DNA of 64,000 nucleotides from Rhodobiaceae bacterium (GCA_020637895.1 JACKJP010000002.1:434001-498000); one strand, 5' to 3'. Positions 1-8,660 are shown, counted from the first letter of the stretch. A program made the numbers and translations. Notes: generated from the letters alone by a model not told the origin.

Positions 1-125
1 ACATGGCCGGGCGGCTGTCCCGCGAGGGTCACACGGTAAAGGTGCGCCATGTCGCCGAGGTGCTGGCGGGAATGGCGGGCGGTCCCGCCATTGGCGAGGG
101 CGCCGGCAAGGAGGGCAAGCAATGA
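1..125 (+). CDS. lutA: LutA-like (Fe-S)-binding lactate utilisation protein, C-terminal end only
   Basis: Only the last 40 or so codons of this gene are inside the window. The visible tail (SREGHTVKVRHVAEVLAGM, then a Gly-rich end) resembles the C-terminus of LutA/LldE, the cysteine-rich (CCG-domain) subunit of the LutABC L-lactate oxidising complex. The stop codon TGA overlaps the lutB start as ATGA at 122-125, so the two are translationally coupled. The assignment rests mainly on the neighbouring lutB and lutC. The ATG at 3 is almost certainly internal. Confidence 0.75.
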   Translation, partial: MAGRLSREGHTVKVRHVAEVLAGMAGGPAIGEGAGKEGKQ

Positions 126-1543
126 AAATGCACTCCGCCGATTTCAGCGCAGACGCAAGGGCGGCACTTGCCGACAGGCAGCTTCAGCGCGCGCTCGGCA
201 ACGTGCAGCGCGGGTTTGTCGAAAAGCGCCGCAAGGCGCGCGACAAGCTCCCGGAGTTCGACGCCCTGCGCGACAGCGCCAAGGCGATCAAGGACCACAC
301 GCTCGCCCATCTCGATCTTTATCTGGAGACATATGAGACGAGGGTGAAGGAAAGCGGCGGCCATGTTCACTGGGCCGCCGACGAGGCGGAAGCTCGCGAT
401 ATCGTTCTCGACATATGCCGCAATGCCGGCGCGCAAACGGTCACCAAGGGCAAGTCGATGATCTCCGAGGAGATCGCCCTCAATCCCTTCCTCGAAACGA
501 ACGGCCTGACGGTCGTGGAAACCGACCTTGGGGAATACATCATCCAGCTGCGCGGCGAACATCCGAGCCACATCATCGCGCCGGCGGTGCATGTGAACCG
601 GGACGAGGTGGAGGCCGACTTCCGGCGCCACCATGATTTCCTGCCAGCCTCGCGAAATCTGGAAGCGCCGGAGAGCCTGCTGTCGGAGGCGCGCGGCGTC
701 CTGCGCGAGAAATTCCTTGCGGCCGATGTCGGCATCACGGGGGCCAATTTCCTGATTGCCGAAACCGGCTCGTCCATCATCGTGACCAACGAGGGCAATG
801 GCGACCTCACGCAGCTTCTGCCGCGCGTCCACATCGTGCTTGCCAGCCTCGAGAAGGTCGTACCCACGCTTGAAGACGCCAGCCAGATCCTGCGGCTGCT
901 GGCGAGGTCGGCATCGGGGCAGGAATTTTCGGTCTATACGACCCTCTCCACGGGCCCGCGCCGGCCGGAGGACCCTGACGGTCCCGCCGAATACCACGTC
1001 GTGCTGCTGGACAATGGCCGATCGAAAATGCTCGGCACCGAGTTTCAGGACATGCTGCGGTGCATCCGCTGCGGCGCCTGCCTCAACCATTGCCCGGTCT
1101 ACCACGCCATCGGCGGTCACGCCTATGGATCGGTCTATCCGGGCCCCATGGGCGCGGTGCTGTCGCCGGCGCTGGCCGGCGTCGACAAGGCCGGCGCACT
1201 GCCCAACGCGTCGACGTTCTGCGGACGCTGCGAGGAAGTCTGCCCGATGCGCATTCCGTTGCCGAAAATGATGCGCCAGTGGCGCGAGCGCGAGTTCGCA
1301 CAGAACATGTCGCCTCCAACGCAGCGCTACGGCATCAGGCTGTGGGCCTTCTTCGCCCGGCGCCCGGCGCTATACCGTCTGATGGCAGGCGCCGCGGCGA
1401 GCCTATTGCGCATGATGGGGCGCAATGGGCGCATCGCCAGCCTGCCGCTCGGCGGTGGCTGGACCGCGACCCGCGATTTTCCGGCCCCGCAGGGACGCAC
1501 GTTTCAGGAAATGTGGCGCGCGCGCGGAAAGAAGGTTGCATGA
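122..1543 (+). CDS. lutB: LutB, lactate utilisation iron-sulfur protein
   Basis: 473 aa, the expected size for LutB. The protein belongs to the LUD-domain/ferredoxin family that, with LutA and LutC, oxidises L-lactate to pyruvate in the cytoplasm. Two cysteine clusters typical of [4Fe-4S] ferredoxin domains are visible near residues 313-325 (CIRCGACLNHCPVY) and about 363-373 (CGRCEEVCPM). The N-terminal two thirds is the LUD domain, with the GITGANFLIAETGSSIIVTNEGNG signature region around residues 203-225. It starts at an ATGA overlap with lutA and ends at an ATGA overlap with lutC, so the three form one operon. No nearby lctP permease or regulator is visible inside the window. Confidence 0.93.
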   Translation: MKMHSADFSADARAALADRQLQRALGNVQRGFVEKRRKARDKLPEFDALRDSAKAIKDHTLAHLDLYLETYETRVKESGGHVHWAADEAEARDIVLDICRNAGAQTVTKGKSMISEEIALNPFLETNGLTVVETDLGEYIIQLRGEHPSHIIAPAVHVNRDEVEADFRRHHDFLPASRNLEAPESLLSEARGVLREKFLAADVGITGANFLIAETGSSIIVTNEGNGDLTQLLPRVHIVLASLEKVVPTLEDASQILRLLARSASGQEFSVYTTLSTGPRRPEDPDGPAEYHVVLLDNGRSKMLGTEFQDMLRCIRCGACLNHCPVYHAIGGHAYGSVYPGPMGAVLSPALAGVDKAGALPNASTFCGRCEEVCPMRIPLPKMMRQWREREFAQNMSPPTQRYGIRLWAFFARRPALYRLMAGAAASLLRMMGRNGRIASLPLGGGWTATRDFPAPQGRTFQEMWRARGKKVA

Positions 1544-2214
1544 CGAGCCGGGACACCATTCTCGGCGCGCTGCGCCGTGCGATCGGTCCGGCCGCCAACG
1601 ATGCCGCGCGCAGGAAGGCCGTGCAGACACGCCTTTCGGAACACCCGCGTGGCCTCATTCCCGCACGTGGCCAGTTGCCGGCCGACGAACGTATCGCGCT
1701 CTTCCGGAAGATGCTCGAGGACGTCAGCGCGTCCGTGGAGACAGTCAAAGCCGAAAGCGAAATCCCCGCCGCTGTTGCCGGGTGGCTGCGTCGCCGCAAC
1801 GCTCCGCAAAGTCTTGTACATGGCGCAGACCCCCATATCAGGGACATGCCGTGGCAGGACGAGGCGGAGCTGAAGCGCCGCGAGGGAAAGGCGGCTGGCG
1901 ATGACGTGACCGGCCTTTCACGAGCCGTCTGCGGCGTTGCGGAAACCGGAACGCTCATGCTGCTTTCTGGCCCGGACAATCCGTCGACGATCAACTTCCT
2001 GCCCGAAAACCATATCATCGTCATCTCGGCGGCCGATATCGAAGGCGACTATGAAAGCGCCTGGGACCGCCTGCGTGCGATAAAGGGCGACGGAATCATG
2101 CCCCGCACGGTCAATCTTGTAACCGGCCCTTCCCGCTCCGCCGACATCGAGCAGACACTGCTGCTGGGCGCGCACGGGCCGAGAGCGCTGCACGTCATCA
2201 TCGTTGAAGACTAG
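1540..2214 (+). CDS. lutC: LutC, lactate utilisation protein C
   Basis: 224 aa from the ATG that overlaps the lutB stop (ATGA, 1540-1543). The frame is open upstream, but the overlapping ATG gives the normal LutC length. It is a LUD-domain protein of the LutABC lactate-oxidation system, cytoplasmic and without its own Fe-S cysteines. The conserved stretch GVAETGTLMLLSGP around residues 130-143 followed by HIIVISAADI is typical of the family. It is the last gene of the operon. Its TAG stop and the stop of the convergent EamA gene share the same four bases, CTAG, at 2211-2214. Confidence 0.9.
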   Translation: MTSRDTILGALRRAIGPAANDAARRKAVQTRLSEHPRGLIPARGQLPADERIALFRKMLEDVSASVETVKAESEIPAAVAGWLRRRNAPQSLVHGADPHIRDMPWQDEAELKRREGKAAGDDVTGLSRAVCGVAETGTLMLLSGPDNPSTINFLPENHIIVISAADIEGDYESAWDRLRAIKGDGIMPRTVNLVTGPSRSADIEQTLLLGAHGPRALHVIIVED

Positions 2215-3140
2215 GAATCCGCCCGCCGCCGCGCGAAGAGGCGACCATCGATCGTGATCAGGCCGATCATGATCATTGCCATGCCGACGCCGTCGGTAAC
2301 GCCCAGCTGCTCGCCAAGGACAAAGGTTCCCAGCAGGATCGCATTGATCGGCACGATGAAGGTCACCAGCGACGTGTTGGTCGCGCCGGCTCGGGCGAGC
2401 AGACGGAAGAACAGAAGATAGGCGACCGCAGTGGAAAAGATGCCAAGCGCGATGACCGATGCGAGCGCTGGCATGGAAGGGGCATGCAGCGTCCAGGGCC
2501 GGTCGACGACCAGCATCACCGGTAGAAGGATGGACGATGAGACCGTAACCTGGGCCGTCGCCGTCACCATCGGCCGGTCGCGGTGGAAGCGGCGTCCGTA
2601 GATGGCCGCAAAACCATACGAAAGCGTTGCGCCTATCACCGAAAGCTGACCCCATACCGAATTGCCAATGCCGGCAAGGGCATCGACGCCGATCATCACG
2701 ACCACGCCGCCCATGCCGAGAAGAATGCCGGCTGACTTGTTGAAGGTCAGCTTTTCATCTCCGGTCAGCATATGGGCAAGCAACACCGTCCAGAGCGGTG
2801 TCGTTGCGTTGAGGATCGAGGTGAGCGCACTCGAAATCTGCGTTTGCGCCAGCACCAGCAGACTGAATGGCAACGCATTGTTGATGAGACCGAGAAGCAG
2901 GTAGGGCGCCCAGCCGCGCAGCCCTTTTGGCAGAACCCGGCCGGTCAGACGGCAGAACGCCTGTAGCAGAACGGCGGCGATGAAAACCCTCAGAAAGATG
3001 ACGGTGAACGGCGGCACGCCACCGTCCAGCGCAACAGCGGTGAAAAAGAACGAGGCGCCCCAGATCGTCGAAAGGCCGAGCAGCATCGCCCATTCGCGCG
3101 GGCCGAAGGTTATGGCCGGTTTTGGCTGTGAGACGTTCAT
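2211..3140 (-). CDS. EamA/DMT-family transporter
   Basis: About 309 aa from the ATG at 3140; an ATG at 3173 would add 11 residues rich in Arg and Pro. Ten hydrophobic segments can be traced, arranged as two EamA repeats (roughly residues 20-145 and 165-295). This is the drug/metabolite transporter fold, an inner-membrane exporter of small metabolites or amino acids. The sequence WAMLLGLSTIWGASFFFTAVAL near the N-terminus is typical of the first EamA helix. Substrate cannot be read from sequence. It converges on lutC with stops overlapping in CTAG, so no terminator can lie between them. Confidence 0.88.
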   Translation of the reverse strand: MNVSQPKPAITFGPREWAMLLGLSTIWGASFFFTAVALDGGVPPFTVIFLRVFIAAVLLQAFCRLTGRVLPKGLRGWAPYLLLGLINNALPFSLLVLAQTQISSALTSILNATTPLWTVLLAHMLTGDEKLTFNKSAGILLGMGGVVVMIGVDALAGIGNSVWGQLSVIGATLSYGFAAIYGRRFHRDRPMVTATAQVTVSSSILLPVMLVVDRPWTLHAPSMPALASVIALGIFSTAVAYLLFFRLLARAGATNTSLVTFIVPINAILLGTFVLGEQLGVTDGVGMAMIMIGLITIDGRLFARRRADS

Positions 3141-3225
3141 CGCAGGCCTTGCTCGCGGAACATTGCGCCTCACCTAGAGCATGTAGCGCGGCAAGACCAC
3201 CCGAAACCGGCGCCGGACAAAGAAA

Positions 3226-3256
3226 GAGCCGCCGGGCCTTTTCGGCGCAGCGGCTC
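3226..3256 (-). terminator. Hairpin terminator downstream of the gene at 3279-3665
   Basis: Outer stem GAGCCGC/GCGGCTC (3226-3232 with 3250-3256). On the minus strand it is followed by TTTCTTTGT, giving a Rho-independent terminator for the minus-strand gene ending at 3279. Confidence 0.65.
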
Positions 3257-3278
3257 GTGTGATGGCTCGGCGGATGCG

Positions 3279-3665
3279 TCAGGCGTTCTCGACGGAAACC
3301 ACCTGGAATGTGTGCATGTCGCCGTCCTCATCCTTTACCGACACATATTCGCCGATGTTGAATGCGTGGCCGCCGAAGCGGTAGCCGGCCTCGTCGTCCT
3401 CGTCGCCCTCGATATCGTAGATGAAAGCCCAGGAACCGCCCGGCCGATGAACCAGATGGCCGACATCGTCGGCCTCAAGCCCCCAGAACCGGCGTACGCG
3501 GCAATGCTCGCGCTCCTGCTTCCATGCAGCGGCGTCGATATGCCCGTCCGAATCAAGCGGCGCGGTGAACTCATAGCCATGTTGCGGGCTACCGTTAGGA
3601 TGTTCGGCGCTGCGGGCCAAGTTCATGCGAATTTTCTTCAGATGCGCGGCGGCCGGTCCGCTCAT
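3279..3665 (-). CDS. Conserved hypothetical protein, 128 aa
   Basis: 128 aa from ATG 3665, chosen because GGGAG lies 9 bases upstream and the longer frame upstream is not protein-like. The protein is soluble, acidic towards the C-terminus (DIEGDEDDEAGYRF, then VKDEDGDMHTFQVVSVENA) and has no signal peptide or membrane segment. The C-terminal half reads like a small beta-rich domain. I recall similar proteins in Rhizobiales but know no function. It stands alone, with its own terminator downstream and the divergent hyi gene upstream. Confidence 0.72.
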   Translation of the reverse strand: MSGPAAAHLKKIRMNLARSAEHPNGSPQHGYEFTAPLDSDGHIDAAAWKQEREHCRVRRFWGLEADDVGHLVHRPGGSWAFIYDIEGDEDDEAGYRFGGHAFNIGEYVSVKDEDGDMHTFQVVSVENA

Positions 3666-3863
3666 GGCAAACTCCCTTGAATGTCTCGTTCGCTCGGCAA
3701 TATCCCGAGCTATCCAGTCGGTGCAACATAGCATGGCAGAAAACATGCTCATTGCCCGGCAAAAACCGCGTTGACGAAGATCAAACCTTTTGCGCCGACA
3801 ATGCATCCGCGAGACGAACCGCCGGCAGCCAGCAGGCATCCGGTGCAATTCGGGGATGAGGAC

Positions 3864-4655
3864 ATGCCGAGATTTGCCGCCAACCTGTCGACGCTCTTTA
3901 CCGAGCTTCCGTTCAGGTCCCGCTTCACCGCCGCCCGGATGGCCGGCTTCGATGCGGTCGAACTGACGTTTCCTTACGATCATCCCGCCGAGGCGCTGGC
4001 GGCCGAACTCGGCATGCAAAACATGCAATTGGTCATGTTCAGTGCGCCAGCAGGCGACTGGGAAGCAGGAGACAGGGGCCTCGCCGCACTGCCAGGGCGC
4101 GAAGCCCAGTTCGAGGCGTCGATCGAGGCGGCGCTTGCCTATGCCGAGATGACCGGATGCCCTATCGTCAATGTGATGGCTGGCATTTTACCACCGATGG
4201 TCGATCCCGATCACGCCTACGCGACGCTGCTCGCCAATCTGCGGCAGGCCGCTGAGGCGGCAGCGGCCAAGAACGTCATGCTGGTGATAGAGCCGGTCAG
4301 CACCGCCGAGATGCCCGGCTATTACCTCAACGAGTTTCCGCTTGCGGTGAGGGCGCTGGAAAATCTGGCGCATCCCAATGTCGGACTGCTCTTCGACGTC
4401 TACAGCCGGCAGATCCTGCATGGCGATGTCGCCGCGTCGATTCAGGAATGCGTGCCGCTGACCCGCCACTACCAGATCGCCAACGCGCCCTTCAGGGTAG
4501 ACCCGGAACATGGCGAGCTCAATTTCGACTATCTCTTCCGGCTCATCGACGAGAGCGGCTATGACGGCTGGGTCGGCTGCGAATACAACCCGCTCAACGG
4601 TACCAAGGCGAGCCTGGAGTGGTTCAAGCCATACCGAACAAAGGTCATGCTCTAG
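3864..4655 (+). CDS. hyi: Hydroxypyruvate isomerase / TIM-barrel sugar isomerase
   Basis: 263 aa from ATG 3864, which has GGGGATGAGG just upstream; earlier in-frame ATGs lack such a site. The protein is of the Hyi/xylose isomerase-like TIM-barrel family that interconverts hydroxypyruvate and tartronate semialdehyde in glyoxylate metabolism. MPRFAANLSTLFTELPF at the N-terminus and the final GWVGCEYNP are typical of the family. Conserved metal-binding acidic residues are in the LVIEPVST and LLFDVYSRQ stretches. The cytoplasmic location follows from the absence of a signal sequence. Related OtnI-type isomerases acting on 2-oxotetronate are a possible alternative. Its 3' end overlaps the convergent glycosyltransferase by 11 bases. 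Confidence 0.85.
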   Translation: MPRFAANLSTLFTELPFRSRFTAARMAGFDAVELTFPYDHPAEALAAELGMQNMQLVMFSAPAGDWEAGDRGLAALPGREAQFEASIEAALAYAEMTGCPIVNVMAGILPPMVDPDHAYATLLANLRQAAEAAAAKNVMLVIEPVSTAEMPGYYLNEFPLAVRALENLAHPNVGLLFDVYSRQILHGDVAASIQECVPLTRHYQIANAPFRVDPEHGELNFDYLFRLIDESGYDGWVGCEYNPLNGTKASLEWFKPYRTKVML

Positions 4656-5457
4656 GCGCGGGCCTGCCTTCCCGCTGGAAACGGAACAGATAGTATTCGC
4701 TTGCCGCCGCATAGACGGCGCCGACCGCGGCATAGCGGACGCCGGCAAACCCATTGAGAAAGAAGCGACGCATCACATAGATGCGGACAAAACGCCCCAG
4801 CGGGTAGAAGATCAGCCGCAGGACGCTGGCGCGGCGACCCTCCATGTGCCTCATGCGGGCTTTGAGAGACGCATTGCGCAAAGCCCGGTCGCGATGCGGG
4901 CCCCATTGCGTATCGGCGAAATGCAGGATTTCCCCGCTTCCTGCGGGAGCGCGCCGGACGGTGCCGCTGACGATCGGCGCTTCATGAACGATCCGATCTG
5001 GGTCATAGACGGTTTGGCGGCGGCGAAACAGGCGCAGCACGCGCCCCGGCCGCGACCAGCGGTGCGCCAACCCGAAGCCAGCCAGATGATCGCGCCGTTG
5101 CAGCACCCAGCCATCCACATCCGGCTTTGAAGCGAGGTGCGGCAGTGCAGCGGCCAATGGGGGAGAGAGGACTTCGTCGGCATCGAGGTTGAGGCACCAG
5201 TCGGCCGTGCACAGGTTCAGCGCGAACTGCTTCTGGCCGGCAAAGCCGCGCCAGTTCTCCTCATAGAGGCGGATCGGCAGGCCCTGGGCCACGAGAGCTT
5301 CGATGATCGAGAAAGTGCGGTCTTTCGAACCGGAATCGACGACGACGATTTCATCGAATGCTGAAAGACTTTCGAGACAGGGGCCAATCGTGGCTTCGGC
5401 ATCCTTGCAGATGACAAATGCGCCGAGCGTGGCCCCTGTCCCGACGTCTTCATTCAC
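4645..5457 (-). CDS. Family 2 glycosyltransferase, LPS core type
   Basis: About 270 aa if translation starts at GTG 5457, which overlaps the end of the DUF805 gene by 8 bases (GTGAATGA). A longer ATG start at 5544 would run inside that gene. The GT-A fold begins at once (LGAFVICKDAEATIGPCLESL, then EIVVVDSGSKDRT). The sugar-nucleotide/metal motif LDADEVLS follows near residue 93. The C-terminal part (RFVRIYVMRRFFLNGFAGV) is typical of the WaaE/KdtX-like LPS core glucosyltransferases. It probably acts at the inner face of the cytoplasmic membrane. It ends overlapping hyi and appears co-transcribed with the DUF805 gene. Confidence 0.82.
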   Translation of the reverse strand: MNEDVGTGATLGAFVICKDAEATIGPCLESLSAFDEIVVVDSGSKDRTFSIIEALVAQGLPIRLYEENWRGFAGQKQFALNLCTADWCLNLDADEVLSPPLAAALPHLASKPDVDGWVLQRRDHLAGFGLAHRWSRPGRVLRLFRRRQTVYDPDRIVHEAPIVSGTVRRAPAGSGEILHFADTQWGPHRDRALRNASLKARMRHMEGRRASVLRLIFYPLGRFVRIYVMRRFFLNGFAGVRYAAVGAVYAAASEYYLFRFQREGRPAPRA

Positions 5458-5866
5458 CGTAGGGGTTCGGTCCGTACTGGTTCGCACCCGGTTGCGATGG
5501 TTTGATATAGAAATAGAGCAACACAAATCCCCCAAGGGGCACAAAGATCAGCAGCAGCCACCAACCGGTGCGGCCAATGTCGTGCAGCCGCCTTATGCTG
5601 ACTGCGATGCTGGGTATCACAGAGGCCAGCCAGAACAGACCGCCGAGGATACCGATCCCCCACAAGCTGGCCATACCCATGCCGTCCATATTTGCAGGAT
5701 CAATATCGGCGGCGTTCATACCGAAAAAGAAACTGTTGACGATGCTAAGCAGTAAATAGGCAATCCAAGTGAAGAGAACGAAATACCAGAATTCCGCCCG
5801 CGCGGCGCGGCCGGTAAACCCGAAATAATTTGTGTAGACATTGACGATTGCGGATTTCATGTCCAT
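5450..5866 (-). CDS. DUF805 membrane protein
   Basis: 138 aa from ATG 5866, chosen for the GGAAGGA six bases upstream; a second ATG lies two codons later. The DUF805 hallmarks are present: an N-terminal YFGFTGRAARAEFWYF segment, about four hydrophobic helices, and RRLHDIGRTGWWLLL before the last helix. It is an inner-membrane protein of unknown function. The C-terminal tail is polar and Pro/Asn/Gly-rich (GANQYGPNPYGE). Its stop overlaps the proposed start of the glycosyltransferase downstream. Confidence 0.88.
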   Translation of the reverse strand: MDMKSAIVNVYTNYFGFTGRAARAEFWYFVLFTWIAYLLLSIVNSFFFGMNAADIDPANMDGMGMASLWGIGILGGLFWLASVIPSIAVSIRRLHDIGRTGWWLLLIFVPLGGFVLLYFYIKPSQPGANQYGPNPYGE

Positions 5867-6044
5867 TGCGGTTCCTTCCCCGAAAAGCTGCCGACATAGA
5901 TGAACGAGACGAACTCGACCAGTTTTGCCGGTTGCCGTCAATCGGGATCGAACGGTTCGAGGAAGCCGCGCAGTGGGCAATTTACAGGATAATACGCTGC
6001 AGTTACTGTCCGCTTACATATAAAAGCAATCGAGGGAGGAATTC

Positions 6045-6881
6045 ATGGCAAAATCGCGCGTGGTATTGCTGACGGGCGGCGGACGCGGTCTTGGCCGTGT
6101 CATGGCGCTGTCGTTGCTGAAGGCCGGTCACAAGGTGATCCTTTCATCAACCGACCAGCAGTCGCTGAACGAGGTCGCCGAAGAGAGCGGCGCGGGCGAC
6201 CGCGTGGCCACGATAACGGCAAACCTTGCCAAGCCCGGCGAGGCTGAATGGCTTGCGGAAGAAGCCTCGAAAATCTTCGGGCCTGTCGAGGCACTCATCA
6301 ACAATGCCGGCGTCAGCGCGGATTCGTTGCGCGACAACTACCTCGCCAATCCGCTGAAATTCTGGGAGGCGACGCGCGAGCAGATCGAGAAGTTCTTCGC
6401 CATCAACTCCGTCGCGCCGATGGTGCTGGCGGGCAAGCTGGCGCCAGCGATGATCGAACGCGGCTGGGGCCGGATCATTGGCAATACGACCAGCCTCGAT
6501 ACGATGCTGCGCATGCCGCTCTATGGCGGCTCTAAAGCGGCGCAGGAAGCCGAGCTTTCTGTTGCTGCCCTGTCGCTGGCGGGTACGGGCGTGACCGCCA
6601 ATGTGCTGGTGCCGGGCGGCGCGACAGGATCGCGCATGACGGACCGGACCGGCCTGTCGCGCGACGATGTCATGTCCGATACGATCATGGCCGGGCCGAT
6701 CGCATTCCTGGTTTCCGACGAGGCCGACGATTTCAACGGTCGGCGAATTCTCGCCAATCTTTGGGATACATCGCTGCCGCCAAAGGAAGCCGCGGCGAAG
6801 GCAAGTGACGTGATCGCCTGGACCGGCTTCGGCATCCAGGGCGTGCAGCCGAAGAATGCCGGGGCGATCTTCCAGCGCTGA
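6045..6881 (+). CDS. SDR-family NAD(P)-dependent oxidoreductase
   Basis: 278 aa starting after GGGAGGA at a good distance. It is a classical short-chain dehydrogenase/reductase. The cofactor-binding TGGGRGLG is at residues 10-17, NNAG at 86-89, and the catalytic Ser150, Tyr160 and Lys164 (YGGSK) are all present. The substrate is unknown. The C-terminal tail is about 25 residues longer than a minimal SDR. The gene is monocistronic, facing a convergent LysR gene across a GC-rich hairpin. Confidence 0.9.
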   Translation: MAKSRVVLLTGGGRGLGRVMALSLLKAGHKVILSSTDQQSLNEVAEESGAGDRVATITANLAKPGEAEWLAEEASKIFGPVEALINNAGVSADSLRDNYLANPLKFWEATREQIEKFFAINSVAPMVLAGKLAPAMIERGWGRIIGNTTSLDTMLRMPLYGGSKAAQEAELSVAALSLAGTGVTANVLVPGGATGSRMTDRTGLSRDDVMSDTIMAGPIAFLVSDEADDFNGRRILANLWDTSLPPKEAAAKASDVIAWTGFGIQGVQPKNAGAIFQR

Positions 6882-6890
6882 AGTCCGCGA

Positions 6891-6912
6891 GCCGCCGCTT
6901 TCAGGCGGCGGC
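6891..6912. terminator. GC-rich hairpin between convergent genes
   Basis: Perfect 8-bp stem GCCGCCGC (6891-6898) and GCGGCGGC (6905-6912) with a 6-base loop. It sits between the SDR stop (6881) and overlaps the last codons of the LysR gene. There is no clear T run, so its role as a bidirectional terminator is inferred from position. Confidence 0.45.
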
Positions 6913-7848
6913 CGAACCCCAGCGCATCCTGACCTCTTCAAGCAGCCGGGTGCGGAACCAGACATGCGATGCAGTCCGGTCAAAGCGGCTGTGCCAGTAG
7001 AGCTGCATGTTCGGCGTGGGGATCGGGATCGGCGGTTCGAATACCAGCAGATCTCCGGGGTTGTGCATGTTGGCTATCAGCTGAACCGGGACCGAGGCGA
7101 TCATGGTGGTCCGCGCAACCACCTCCAGAACCGCATCGAAATGCGGGACGACCAGCGACACCCTGCGCTTTCGCCCGGCGCGCGCCAGGGCCGCGTCAGT
7201 CATCCCGGTCATCGTGCCATCGATCGAGCGCAGGGCATGAGGCAATGCACAGAACAGGTCTAGCGGCAATTCGTCACCCGATTTCAGCCCGGCGGTTCTG
7301 ATCGCCGGGTTATTGCGTGCCGCCACGATCTTGAACGGTGATGCGAAGAGCAAATCACTCGACACCCAGCCCGGCACCTCGGTCGGTTGCTCAAGGGCAA
7401 AATCCAGCTCGCCGGTTTCCAGCATGTCTGTGAGGTCGCCGCGTCCGCTGTCGAGGAAGCGCACAGCGACATGCGGCGCCTCCCTCGCCAATGTCGCGGC
7501 GAACGGCGGCATCAGGCGCATGGAAAAGAAGTCCGCGCCTCTGAGCGTAAATGTCATCTCGGCCGTTTCCGGCCGGAAGGGCTGCGCGGCGACCAGCGCC
7601 GCCTCCAGCCTGCCAAGCGCTTCGGCAATCGCAGGCGCGATCGTCTCGGCGTGAGGCGTTGGTGCCATGCCGTTCCCGACGCGGACGAAGAGGGGATCGC
7701 CCAACTGGTCGCGCAGCCGCCCAAGCGCAGCACTGACAGCCGGTTGGCTAAGGCCGAGTTCGTCTGCCGCGCGCGTGACATTGCGCATTTCCTGCAACGC
7801 CATGAAAACGCGCATGAGGTTGAGATCGAGCGCTCTGAAATTCACCAT
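6901..7848 (-). CDS. LysR-family transcriptional regulator
   Basis: 315 aa, the normal LysR length. The N-terminal helix-turn-helix (residues about 9-66, NVTRAADELGLSQPAVSAALGRLR) is followed by a LysR substrate-binding domain. The order of features (DLNLMRVF, then DPLFVRVGNGMAPT) resembles the NodD/NahR branch. It is divergent from the cupin gene at 7938, so the cupin gene is its likely target, with autoregulation from the same 89-bp AT-rich gap. The inducer is unknown. Confidence 0.9.
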   Translation of the reverse strand: MVNFRALDLNLMRVFMALQEMRNVTRAADELGLSQPAVSAALGRLRDQLGDPLFVRVGNGMAPTPHAETIAPAIAEALGRLEAALVAAQPFRPETAEMTFTLRGADFFSMRLMPPFAATLAREAPHVAVRFLDSGRGDLTDMLETGELDFALEQPTEVPGWVSSDLLFASPFKIVAARNNPAIRTAGLKSGDELPLDLFCALPHALRSIDGTMTGMTDAALARAGRKRRVSLVVPHFDAVLEVVARTTMIASVPVQLIANMHNPGDLLVFEPPIPIPTPNMQLYWHSRFDRTASHVWFRTRLLEEVRMRWGSAAA

Positions 7849-7886
7849 ATCTATGACTGTTATTTAATCATTTAATTTCTAGATAT
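7847..7886. promoter_or_regulatory. Inverted repeat in the LysR-cupin divergent promoter
   Basis: ATATCTA at 7847-7853 is mirrored by TAGATAT at 7880-7886, and the AT-rich centre carries the direct repeat ATTTAATC/ATTTAATT (7862-7877). In an otherwise GC-rich region this is a likely operator/promoter for the LysR protein. The left arm overlaps the LysR start codon. Confidence 0.45.
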
Positions 7887-7937
7887 GTTAGCTGGCAGCT
7901 ATTCTCGCGTCAACGCAAACCGAGAAGGAGATATGCC

Positions 7938-8438
7938 ATGTCCGTTCCCACTGATGCGCTGTGGTTCCTGAACACCCGCGTCGAGATTGTCATACCCGCC
8001 GCGTCCGGCACCGACCGGCTTTCAGTCATCCGGCATTCGGCGCCGTACGGAGATTCACCGCCGCTGCACATTCACGATACCGAAGACGAGGTATTCCACG
8101 TGCTGGAAGGGAACGTCCTGTTCTCGGTCGATGGAAAATTCATTGAGGTATCTGGCGGCGATACCGTTCTTGCGCCCAAAGGAGTGCCGCACACATATGT
8201 CGTGGAGTCGCGGAACGGGGCGAAATGGCTGACACTGACGAGCCCGGGCGATTTTGAGGAATTCGTGCGCGAAGCTTCAAGGCCGGCGATTTCGTCCGGG
8301 CTTCCCGAGCCGCATGGAGCACCCACGCCGGAAATGGCCGAGCAACTGGCGCAGATGTCGGCCCGCCACAATATACGGCTCGTCGGCAATCCGCTTAGCC
8401 CGCGCACGCAGGCCATGGCGACGGGAACCAATGGCTGA
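7938..8438 (+). CDS. Cupin-domain protein
   Basis: 166 aa with AAGGAGAT just upstream. It has a single cupin barrel with the metal-binding set His44, His46, Glu51 and His85 (HIHDTEDEVFH, then GVPHTYV), as in small cupin dioxygenases and isomerases. The second motif around GDTVLAPKGVPH is intact, so an active metal site is plausible. It is cytoplasmic and no substrate is evident. It is divergent from, and probably controlled by, the LysR gene at 6901-7848. Confidence 0.85.
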   Translation: MSVPTDALWFLNTRVEIVIPAASGTDRLSVIRHSAPYGDSPPLHIHDTEDEVFHVLEGNVLFSVDGKFIEVSGGDTVLAPKGVPHTYVVESRNGAKWLTLTSPGDFEEFVREASRPAISSGLPEPHGAPTPEMAEQLAQMSARHNIRLVGNPLSPRTQAMATGTNG

Positions 8439-8497
8439 ATATTGGCGCCCGAGACCGAAAATTCGATTCGAATGAGGAATTATCCGTTTGAAATGAT

Positions 8498-8574
8498 TGG
8501 TACAGCTGCCCCGGCTTGAACGGGGGACCTCCTGATCCACAATCAGGCGCTCTAACCAACTGAGCTACAGCTGC
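8498..8574 (-). tRNA. tRNA-His (anticodon GTG)
   Basis: A 77-nt cloverleaf on the minus strand, with acceptor stem GCAGCTG/CAGCTGT, anticodon loop TTGTGGA and an encoded CCA. The base before G1 is T, so no G-1 is encoded. The discriminator is A73, and G1 faces U72. This matches the unusual tRNA-His known in a large group of alphaproteobacteria. Confidence 0.96.
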
Positions 8575-8660
8575 ACATCAATCATCGGATATGGGCGAGA
8601 CTGATAACCGCCCGCAGCCGATCAGGCAAGTGTGTCGGGCCTGCTTTGACCCGCAAAACG

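Noticed and set aside
5458..5544. Upstream ATG (5544) as the start of the glycosyltransferase
   Set aside because: The added residues lie wholly inside the DUF805 gene in another frame and have no family match; GTG 5457 at the gene overlap is more natural.
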